A stretch of DNA of 64,000 bases. Source: Thioalkalivibrio sulfidiphilus. Lineage in GTDB: Bacteria; Pseudomonadota; Gammaproteobacteria; Ectothiorhodospirales; Ectothiorhodospiraceae. This document shows, piece after piece, positions 57,806-64,000 of the stretch (positions within the stretch are counted from its first letter, which is position 1; every line of letters begins with the position of its first letter). Below the pieces are notes generated by a model. The model made no database searches. It was not told where the DNA came from and worked only from the letters and a program-made list of their open reading frames with translations. Location of the stretch: positions 25,383 to 89,382 of the forward strand of contig NZ_KB898928.1 of the NCBI RefSeq assembly GCF_000377945.1, given 5' to 3'. Both the position numbers and the translations under genes were made by a program.

Positions 57806-58510
57806 TCAACTCCTGGACGAGAACCGGTACCCGGCGCCGCGCACGGTCTGCACGTAGCGGTCGTAGCCGGACGGGCTGAGGGCCTTGCGCAGCCTCAGGA
57901 TGTGTACGTCCACGGTGCGTTCCTCCACGTAGGTGTTGCGTCCCCAGACCCGGTCCAGCAGCTGGGAGCGGGAATACACACGCTCCGGGTGGGTCATGAA
58001 GAACTGCAGCAGGCGGAATTCCGTCGGCCCCATTTCCAGTGCGTTGCCATCCACGCTGGCCCGGTGGCTGGCTGGATCCAGGGTCAGGCCATCCACCTCG
58101 AGGGGCTTGTCCTCATTCTCGGGCACGGTGCGGCGCATGACCGCCTTGATGCGCGCCACCAGTTCACGGGGGGAGAAGGGCTTGGTGACGTAGTCGTCGA
58201 CGCCGGCCTCCAGGCCGCCCACCCGGTCATCCTCCTCGCCCCGGGCGGTGAGCATGATGATGGGCACGTCCCGGGTGTATTCGTCGCGCTTCAGGCGCCG
58301 GGCGAGATCGATGCCGCTGGTGCCGGGCAGCATCCAGTCCAGCAGGATCATGTCCGGCAGGCGACTGGCGATGCGCTCCTGGGCCTCGCCCCCGTCCACC
58401 GCCTCATCCACCTCGAATCCGGCGCGGGCCAGGGCGAAGCTCACCATCTCACGGATGGCCGGCTCGTCTTCCACGATCAGTACGGTCTTGGCATTCATCA
58501 CTGTGGGCAT
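57806..58510 (-). CDS. phoB: Phosphate regulon response regulator PhoB
   Basis: 234 residues: receiver domain with phospho-acceptor Asp in [11 protein letters not shown] and a C-terminal winged helix ([43 protein letters not shown]). The ATG at 58510 follows AAGGACAG; the ATG at 58498 is the family-typical alternative. Binds the Pho boxes found here. Confidence 0.95.
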   Translation of the reverse strand: MPTVMNAKTVLIVEDEPAIREMVSFALARAGFEVDEAVDGGEAQERIASRLPDMILLDWMLPGTSGIDLARRLKRDEYTRDVPIIMLTARGEEDDRVGGLEAGVDDYVTKPFSPRELVARIKAVMRRTVPENEDKPLEVDGLTLDPASHRASVDGNALEMGPTEFRLLQFFMTHPERVYSRSQLLDRVWGRNTYVEERTVDVHILRLRKALSPSGYDRYVQTVRGAGYRFSSRS

Positions 58511-58549
58511 CTGTCCTTGTTTGAGACAGCGGTATTACAACGGATGTTT

Positions 58550-58567
58550 GTGACAGACCGGTGACAA
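58550..58567 (-). promoter_or_regulatory. Pho box upstream of phoBR
   Basis: On the minus strand TTGTCAC-CGGT-CTGTCAC, two half-sites at 11-bp spacing, followed about 12 bases later by a TAATAC -10-like box. Indicates autoregulation of phoBR by PhoB. The remaining sequence up to the egtC-like start shows no other feature. Confidence 0.78.
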
Positions 58568-58769
58568 TTGTGCGTCAAGCCGGGAAAAGTCGCCATCGCG
58601 CGGCGCCAGGGCAGAGCCCTGGGCCCAATGCGGCCCGTCGGCGAATGATGTCCGTTGGATGAACCCGTGACAGGACCCGGGATGCACTCCCCTGTCCCAG
58701 AGGCTAACATGCCGTCATGACGGGGGGTCACGATCCCGCCGACCCGACAGTCCCAACCGGGAAACACCC

Positions 58770-59549
58770 ATGTGCCGACACGCCGCCTATCTAGGCGCGC
58801 CGATCCCCCTGGGCCAGTTCCTGCTGGCGCCGGCCCACAGCCTCGAGGTGCAGTCCTGGGCGCCCCGGGAGTTGCGCTATGCCAGGCTCAATGCCGACGG
58901 CTTCGGTTTCGGCTGGCACGGTGCCGACGGCACTGCACGGCGCTACGTCAATCCCATGCCCATCTGGTCGGACGTCAACCTGCCCGCCCTGGGAGACACC
59001 CTGACCAGCCCCGTGTGGCTGGCGGCGGTGCGCAGCGCCACCTCGGGCTTTGCCAGCGGTCCGTCCAACACCCAGCCCTTCGCCCGGGACGGACTGCTGT
59101 TCTCCCACAACGGTTTCCTGGAGGACTTCGTCTCGCGGGTGCGCCCGGATCTGCAGGCCTGGCTCACGCCCGACACAGAGGCCAGCATCGGCGGCACCAC
59201 CGACTCGGAATACCTGTTCGCGGTGATCCGCCAGCTTCTCGCCGAGGACGACCTGCCCGTGGAGGCCGCCCTGGGGGAGGCCTTCAACCTGGTGGCGGAA
59301 TGGCTGGACGAAGGCGTGGCCCTGCTCAACGTGCTGGTGAGCGACGGCGAACGCATCTATGCCACCCGCCACGCCATCAACCACGAGTGCCCGAGCCTCT
59401 ACTACACCACCGACGACGACAGCTTCCCGGAGGGCGCCCAGCTGGTGGCCTCCGAGCGGCTCACCGAGAGCGACCTCTGGCAGGCGGTGCCTGAGCACCA
59501 CGTGCTGATCCTCGACCCCCATGCCCCCCCGGAGCTGCTCGCCCTGTGA
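58770..59549 (+). CDS. egtC: EgtC-like class II glutamine amidotransferase
   Basis: 259 residues. Cys2 (after Met removal, MCRHAAYLG) is the N-terminal nucleophile; NADGFGFGWH, SNTQPFARDGLLFSHNGFLEDF are the Ntn-hydrolase blocks. EgtC removes the gamma-glutamyl group from the ergothioneine intermediate. The EgtB-like gene directly downstream supports the role. Confidence 0.85.
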   Translation: MCRHAAYLGAPIPLGQFLLAPAHSLEVQSWAPRELRYARLNADGFGFGWHGADGTARRYVNPMPIWSDVNLPALGDTLTSPVWLAAVRSATSGFASGPSNTQPFARDGLLFSHNGFLEDFVSRVRPDLQAWLTPDTEASIGGTTDSEYLFAVIRQLLAEDDLPVEAALGEAFNLVAEWLDEGVALLNVLVSDGERIYATRHAINHECPSLYYTTDDDSFPEGAQLVASERLTESDLWQAVPEHHVLILDPHAPPELLAL

Positions 59550-59577
59550 GCGCACGACCACCCCAAGGAGTTTCCTG

Positions 59578-60747
59578 TTGACGGGACAGAACACCACCTC
59601 TCTGATCACCCTCACCCGCCTGCGCGCGGTGCAGCACCGACTGCGGGCCCTGATCGCGCCCCTGGACGACGAGACCTGCCGGACCCGCTTCCACCCGGAC
59701 CTGAGCCCCCTCGGCTGGCACCTGGGCCACTGCGCCTACGTGGAGAATCACTGGCTGCGCAAGGTGTTGCTCAGGGATGATCGGCTCACGCGCAAACAGC
59801 GCGACCTTTTCGCATCGCAGCCGATCCATGGGCCTCGCGGCGAACGGGCGCTGCCGGACAAACAGCGGCTTCTCGATGAGGTCATCCAGCAACAGGACGA
59901 CAACATCCTGCTGCTCTCCGGCATGGCCGAGGCCCTGCCCCAGCACCCCCTGCTGGAAAACGAATACCTGGCCCATTTCCTGATCCAGCACCATTGCCAG
60001 CACCACGAGACCATGCTCATGGCGCTCAACCAGCGTGCGCTCGGGTGCCACCGTGAACAGTTCCAACCCCAGCAACACCTGCGCCCCAACGATGCCCCGC
60101 TGGAACGCCTGCGGGTACCTGCCGGGGACTTCCCCGTGGGCGGCGAGCCCCCCAAGGCCCTCGACAACGAACTGCCGGTGCATAGTTTTTCCCAGGACGC
60201 CTTCTACCTGGGCGCCAAACCGGTCAGCAATGCCCAGTACCTGTGCTTCATCGAGGCGGGCGGTTATGAGGACCCCGCACACTGGGACGAGGACGGCCGT
60301 GCCTGGCTGGCCGAACACCCGGTACGGGCACCGGATCACTGGCGCCAGGACGACCGGGGCTGGTGGTACGGCATCGACCAGGATGGCCCCCACGACCTCG
60401 CCCCCGACCTGCCCGTGCACGGTCTCTGCCACCACGAGGCCCGGGCCTTCGCCCGCTTCGCCGGCGCCCGCCTGCCTCACGAGCATGAATGGGAGGTCGC
60501 CTGCCGCCTGGGGCTCATGTACGACAGCGGTCATGTCTGGGAGTGGTGCGCCAACAGCTTCTTCCCCTATCCGGGCTTCAAGCCCTTCCCCGATGAAGCA
60601 CAATCCCTGACGGGATTCGACGGACAGCACTACACCCTGCGCGGCGGCAGCCGCCACACCCGCCGCGACCTGCGCCGCTGCAGCTATCGGAATTTCCACA
60701 CGCCGGAGAAGCGGCATGTGTTTGCGGGGTTGAGGCTGGCCTGGTAG
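59578..60747 (+). CDS. egtB: EgtB-like sulfoxide synthase (ergothioneine/selenoneine type)
   Basis: 389 residues from a TTG seven bases after AAGGAG. An N-terminal DinB-like domain supplies iron ligands (GWHLGH; HHCQHHE fits HxxxHxE), followed by a formylglycine-synthase-like C-type-lectin domain (GAKPVSNAQYLCFIEAGGYE; RLPHEHEWEVACR; VWEWCANSFFPYPGF; LRGGSRHTRRDLRRCSYRNF). EgtB joins gamma-Glu-Cys (or Cys) to hercynine. A SenA-type selenoneine synthase is the close alternative. No egtD methyltransferase is present in the window. Confidence 0.82.
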   Translation: MTGQNTTSLITLTRLRAVQHRLRALIAPLDDETCRTRFHPDLSPLGWHLGHCAYVENHWLRKVLLRDDRLTRKQRDLFASQPIHGPRGERALPDKQRLLDEVIQQQDDNILLLSGMAEALPQHPLLENEYLAHFLIQHHCQHHETMLMALNQRALGCHREQFQPQQHLRPNDAPLERLRVPAGDFPVGGEPPKALDNELPVHSFSQDAFYLGAKPVSNAQYLCFIEAGGYEDPAHWDEDGRAWLAEHPVRAPDHWRQDDRGWWYGIDQDGPHDLAPDLPVHGLCHHEARAFARFAGARLPHEHEWEVACRLGLMYDSGHVWEWCANSFFPYPGFKPFPDEAQSLTGFDGQHYTLRGGSRHTRRDLRRCSYRNFHTPEKRHVFAGLRLAW

Positions 60748-60748
60748 G

Positions 60749-60829
60749 AAAATTCAAGATTCAAAATTCAAAATTCAAAGGTGAGGCCATGGATTTCCCT
60801 TTGAATTTTGAATTTTGAATTTTGAATTC
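60749..60829 (+). repeat. Inverted heptamer array, ATTCAAA/TTGAATT family
   Basis: Left arm AATTCAA, GATTCAA, AATTCAA, AATTCAA then AGG; right arm CCCTTTGAATT followed by three TTGAATT units. Spacer GTGAGGCCATGGATTT. Fills the egtB-marC gap, starting two bases after the egtB stop. Confidence 0.9.
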
Positions 60830-60857
60830 CCCCCCCTCGCCTTGTTAGGCTGGGGCC

Positions 60858-61586
60858 ATGCTGACCCTCCTCGAATACCTCGTCATCACCTTCCTGGCGG
60901 TCTTCGTCATCGTCAATCCGCTGACCACGGCCTTCGTGTTCATGGCGCTGCTGCCGCGGGCCTCAGAAGAACGCCGGCGCATGATCGCGCTGCGTTCCAC
61001 CAAGATCGCCACGGCACTGTTCTTCGTGTTCGCCACCATCGGCGGCATCATCTTCCAGCTGTTCGGCATTACCCTGGCGGCGTTTCGCATCGCCGGCGGC
61101 GTGATCCTGTTCGGCATCGCCATGAACATGATCCGCAAGCGAGGCGACGAGGACGAGGAAAAGGCCGAGGAGGCCCGCTCGGAACAGAGCCGACTCACCG
61201 ACGACATCTCGGTGATCCCGCTGGCCATCCCCTTCATCAGCGGACCCGGCTCCATTGCCACGGTGATGATCCTCACCAGCGAGGCGCCCACCATCTACCA
61301 CACCGGCCTGGTGTACCTGGCGGTGCTGGCCACCACCATGGCCTGCTACTTCGCCATGGTCCACTCCCGGCACATCGTGCGATTCCTGGGGGAGACCGGA
61401 AAACAGATCCTCACCAAGATCTTCGGCCTGATCCTGGCCGTGCTGGCCATCCAGTTCATCATCAATGGCGTCAGCGACGCGGTGACCGGCTACATGCTGG
61501 ACAAGGGCCTGCTGGACGGCACGGTGATCGAGGACCCACGCACGCCGCCGCAGAACCAGCGGCTGGATCTCGACACGGGCGAGTGA
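60858..61586 (+). CDS. MarC family integral membrane protein
   Basis: 242 residues, six helices: VIVNPLTTAFVFMALLPRASEERRR, ATIGGIIFQLFGITLAAFRIAGGVILF, VIPLAIPFISGPGSIATVMIL. Members (MarC, YhgN) have unknown function; the earlier link to antibiotic resistance was withdrawn. ATG at 60858. Confidence 0.85.
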   Translation: MLTLLEYLVITFLAVFVIVNPLTTAFVFMALLPRASEERRRMIALRSTKIATALFFVFATIGGIIFQLFGITLAAFRIAGGVILFGIAMNMIRKRGDEDEEKAEEARSEQSRLTDDISVIPLAIPFISGPGSIATVMILTSEAPTIYHTGLVYLAVLATTMACYFAMVHSRHIVRFLGETGKQILTKIFGLILAVLAIQFIINGVSDAVTGYMLDKGLLDGTVIEDPRTPPQNQRLDLDTGE

Positions 61587-61675
61587 TGGATGACGGCGGG
61601 CACGGTCCGCCCTATGCTTCGGGAACCAAGTACCCGGCACAACGCACAAAGCAAAAAGCCACCCGGAGTCCCGCC

Positions 61676-62410
61676 ATGCGTCCACACCCCCTGCTGACCA
61701 GTCTTCTACTCTGCCTGCTCCTGCTGCCCCTGACCGTACTGGCCGATGACGACGACGCCGTGCGCCTGCACCTCTCCGCCTTCAGCGAACAGGAGGTGGA
61801 CAACGACCTGATGCGCGTGACCCTGCAGGTGGAGCGCAGCGGCAGGGACACCGCCCGCCTGGCCCGTGAGGTGCGCGAGATCATGGACCGAGCCCTGCGC
61901 ACCGGCCGGGACCACCCCACGGTGAAGCTGCGCACCCCCGCCTACACCACCCAGCCGGTCTACGAGCACCGGGACAACCAGACCCGTCAGACCGGCTGGC
62001 GCATCATCCAGACCCTGGAGCTGGAAAGCACCGACCTGGAATCGGCCACCACCCTGGTAGGCAAGCTGCAGGAGGGTGAGCTGCGGGTCATTCAGATGGG
62101 ATTTGCGGTCTCCGACGAGACCCGCGAACGGGTGCGCAAGGCGCTCAGTGAACAGGCCATCGACCTGTGGCGCGCCAAGGCCGCCGGCGCGGCGGCACAG
62201 GTGCAGGCCAGCCACTGGCGACCTGCGGAACTGCACCTGCAGGATGAACTGGACGGCCCGCCGATACGTCCGCTGATGGCGCGCGCCATGGATGCGGCCA
62301 TGGAGTCCGCCCCGGCGGTGGAGGCCGGCACCTCGCGCCTGCGGGTGCAGGTGAGCGGCACCGCCCTGGCCTTGGGCGTGAAGGCCGAGGCGTTAGGCGT
62401 TAGGCGTTAG
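61676..62410 (+). CDS. SIMPL-domain (DUF541) periplasmic protein
   Basis: 244 residues with a signal peptide (LLLCLLLLPLTVLA). The DUF541 pattern is visible in VDNDLMRVTLQVERSGRD, AYTTQPVYEHRDNQTRQTGWRIIQTLEL and AEAL. Function unknown (E. coli YggE is a relative linked to oxidative stress). The last residues (ALGVRR) and TAG stop are encoded by the GCGTTAG array. Confidence 0.78.
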   Translation: MRPHPLLTSLLLCLLLLPLTVLADDDDAVRLHLSAFSEQEVDNDLMRVTLQVERSGRDTARLAREVREIMDRALRTGRDHPTVKLRTPAYTTQPVYEHRDNQTRQTGWRIIQTLELESTDLESATTLVGKLQEGELRVIQMGFAVSDETRERVRKALSEQAIDLWRAKAAGAAAQVQASHWRPAELHLQDELDGPPIRPLMARAMDAAMESAPAVEAGTSRLRVQVSGTALALGVKAEALGVRR

Positions 62411-62637
62411 GCGTTAGGCGTTAGGCGTTAGGCGTTAGGCGTTAGGCGAGAGCCTGCGTGCCATACCACCGAACGCAAGACCTGATTGATGAATCCCCTC
62501 CCCCTCAGGGCAAATCCGCCGGGAGCGGATTTGAACAGCCGAAAGGCTGGCCCGAAGGGTGGAGGGCAGAATGCCCGGAATAGAGGGCCGTGATGAGGGT
62601 GGTTTCACGCCTATCACCTATCGCCTTACCCCTCACG
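62390..62637 (+). repeat. GCGTTAG heptamer array with degenerate inverted arm and nested repeat
   Basis: Eight perfect GCGTTAG units at 62390-62445; a degenerate inverse arm (CGCCTAT, CACCTAT, CGCCTTA, CCCCTCA) at 62609-62636. The interior holds copy 2 of the 115-bp repeat. Confidence 0.88.
62493..62604 (-). repeat. About 115-bp dispersed repeat, copy 2 (inverted)
   Basis: Reverse complement of 28862-28976 with about 10-15% differences, including ATTCCGGGCATTCTGCCCTC and TCAAATCCGCTCCCGGCGGA. Again lies between two heptamer arms. Confidence 0.85.
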
Positions 62638-62643
62638 ACACCT

Positions 62644-64000
62644 TCACTGCAGATCCATGAGATCCCGGTGCTCTTCCACCAGGGCATCCCGGTAGAACCA
62701 CACGCGCTGGCTGCCATCCTGCTTGGCGCGGTACATGGCGAAATCGGCGCGTTGCATGAGCTGCTCGGCGTTGTCGCCGTCCTGGGGATAGAAGGCCACG
62801 CCGATACTGGTGCGCAACATCAGCGTAATCCCCTCGTGGACGAAGGGCTGCTCCAGTTCCTTCAGGATCCGCCCGGTCACCCTGAGCACGTCGACAGGGG
62901 CGTGCAGGCCGCGCAGCAGGACGATGAACTCATCACCCCCCAGACGCGCCACCATCTCACCGTCGGCCTCCCGGGAGCCGGGTGATGGCACGAGCTGTCC
63001 ACGGGCCACGTAGTCCTGGTCGCGCACACAGGCGCTGACCAGTTGCGCGAAGTGCCTGAGCACCCGGTCGCCCATGTCATGGCCATGGGTGTCGTTGATG
63101 TCCTTGAATCGATCCAGGTCCAGAAACAGCACCGCGAAGCGTTCACCCTGCCGGCGTGCCAGCTCCACCGCCCGGCTCAGGTGATCGTTGAACTGCTTGC
63201 GGTTGGCCAGGCCGGTGAGTTCGTCGTGGTAGGCCATGTGGTGAATCTGCTGATGACTGTCCTGAAGCCTTTCGACCATTTGCTCAAAGGCCTGCATGAG
63301 ACCGCCGATCTCGTCCCCGCGACGGTGCAGGGCAGGAAAATCCCAGCTACCCTCCCCGACCCGCAAGGCCGCGCGCTCAAGCGTGGCCAGGGGCTTGAGT
63401 ACCAGGACACGCAGGGCGAGCAGTACCATCAGGAAGGTGCCGGCGGTGGCCACAAACACCACCAGCAGGACCAGCCAGCCGAGGCCCCGGGTGGCCTGGG
63501 CGATCTGATCCCCCGGGACGTGGCCAAGCCAGAGATGATCCGGGTGCAGGGCGCGCACACGGACGTAGTCGGGGCCATGCCGGAGCACCGGATTCGCTTG
63601 ACCCGTGCGCAGTTCGGCAAGCCCTTCGGCGACGATCTCCGGGAGACCCGCCAGCATGGCCTCGGCACCCGCATCCTCGCCGCAGGCGGCCAGCAGCACC
63701 TCGCCCCCGTGAGTCACCGCCAGCAGGTTGCCCTGGCCGGCCTGCTGGTAGGCGAACATCTGTTCGTGGATCAGGTTCAGGTCCATGAGCAGCAGCAGGT
63801 AGCCGTAATGCTGCAGAGGGGTCGCCACCGGATCGGCGCGCACGTCGCGCAGCATCACCGGCCGGCTCACCAGCAGCAGGCTCTCGCCCAGTTGCCCATC
63901 GTGCACCAGGCGCACCCCGTCGCCCTCAAGGCCCAGCAGCGTGGCGGTCGGCAGGCCCTCACTGGAAGGGCTGCCGGTGCGCACCCAGCGCACGTCCTCG
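62644..64000 (-). CDS. Membrane-bound diguanylate cyclase (5' end beyond window)
   Basis: At least 450 residues; the start lies past 64000. A periplasmic sensor region (Cache-like) is followed by a helix (LGWLVLLVVFVATAGTFLMVLLALRVLVL), a HAMP domain and a GGDEF domain with intact RLGGDEF and the DELTGLANRKQF start. An insertion of about 19 residues (GQLVPSPGSREADGEM) interrupts the usual DxVARxGGDEF stretch. Predicted to make cyclic-di-GMP in response to an external signal. Confidence 0.88.
   Translation of the reverse strand, partial: EDVRWVRTGSPSSEGLPTATLLGLEGDGVRLVHDGQLGESLLLVSRPVMLRDVRADPVATPLQHYGYLLLLMDLNLIHEQMFAYQQAGQGNLLAVTHGGEVLLAACGEDAGAEAMLAGLPEIVAEGLAELRTGQANPVLRHGPDYVRVRALHPDHLWLGHVPGDQIAQATRGLGWLVLLVVFVATAGTFLMVLLALRVLVLKPLATLERAALRVGEGSWDFPALHRRGDEIGGLMQAFEQMVERLQDSHQQIHHMAYHDELTGLANRKQFNDHLSRAVELARRQGERFAVLFLDLDRFKDINDTHGHDMGDRVLRHFAQLVSACVRDQDYVARGQLVPSPGSREADGEMVARLGGDEFIVLLRGLHAPVDVLRVTGRILKELEQPFVHEGITLMLRTSIGVAFYPQDGDNAEQLMQRADFAMYRAKQDGSQRVWFYRDALVEEHRDLMDLQ

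Noticed and set aside
1700-62637. CRISPR arrays
   Set aside because: The tandem arrays have 7-9 nt units with no spacers between units, and no cas genes are present.

Overview
The window is about 64 kb of GC-rich chromosome from a gammaproteobacterium. The gene order ppa - mrdA - rodA - mltB - rlpA - dacA - dat - ybeD - lipB is the classical gammaproteobacterial elongasome/lipoate neighbourhood. An ETHE1-type sulfur-metabolism hydrolase, a B12-dependent ribonucleotide reductase, an Mrp/Mbh-type Na+/H+ antiporter and oversized PstC/PstA permeases point towards an Ectothiorhodospiraceae-like organism such as a Thioalkalivibrio relative. That placement is inference. No rRNA, tRNA, CRISPR array or complete insertion sequence was seen.

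Layout. 1-971: adenylate kinase (minus strand, cut by the window edge) with a long histone-like Lys/Ala tail. 1157-9902: pyrophosphatase, then the cell-wall elongation and D-alanine genes, then lipB. 9903-11510: an AT-richer island (broken GNAT gene, LysE-family exporter, orphan antitoxin-like gene) that separates lipB from a convergent lipA. 11516-17268: lipA, two tandem HDOD proteins, small unknown genes, an ATP-grasp ligase and a BolA protein, all on the minus strand. 17332-21045: degenerate AAA-like protein, persulfide-dioxygenase-like hydrolase, cNMP-binding protein, DUF218 protein. 21085-23830: the three-gene AmmeMemoRadiSam set. 24038-31753: PAS/GGDEF/EAL protein, YdbH-like and YdbL-like envelope proteins, a PEP-utilising enzyme and a DksA-like zinc finger. 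31760-34216: class II ribonucleotide reductase carrying an in-frame mobile element. 34580-41680: nine-gene Mrp/Mbh-type antiporter operon. 42084-48376: TauE/SafE exporter, TRAP transporter, YihY and a COQ10-like protein. 48667-58510: the phosphate regulon (pstSCAB-phoU, a decayed Pit transporter, phoR-phoB) with recognisable Pho boxes. 58770-64000: EgtC-EgtB pair, MarC, SIMPL protein and a diguanylate cyclase cut by the window edge.

The most unusual content is non-coding. Intergenic spaces repeatedly hold short tandem arrays whose unit is 7 nt (sometimes 8-9 nt) but whose sequence differs from family to family (TTGAATT, TGGCAAG/TGGCTAG, GGGAAGT/GTGAATT, GCGTTAG, TCAGTTG). Most occur as inverted pairs around a short spacer, so each locus can fold as a large hairpin. 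Many arrays run into gene ends and supply stop codons and C-terminal residues. A second element is a 186-bp palindromic sequence present twice: once between two genes and once inserted in frame inside the ribonucleotide reductase. The two copies differ by compensatory base changes that keep both stems paired, which argues that structure is selected. A third family (about 115 bp) sits nested between heptamer arms at two places.
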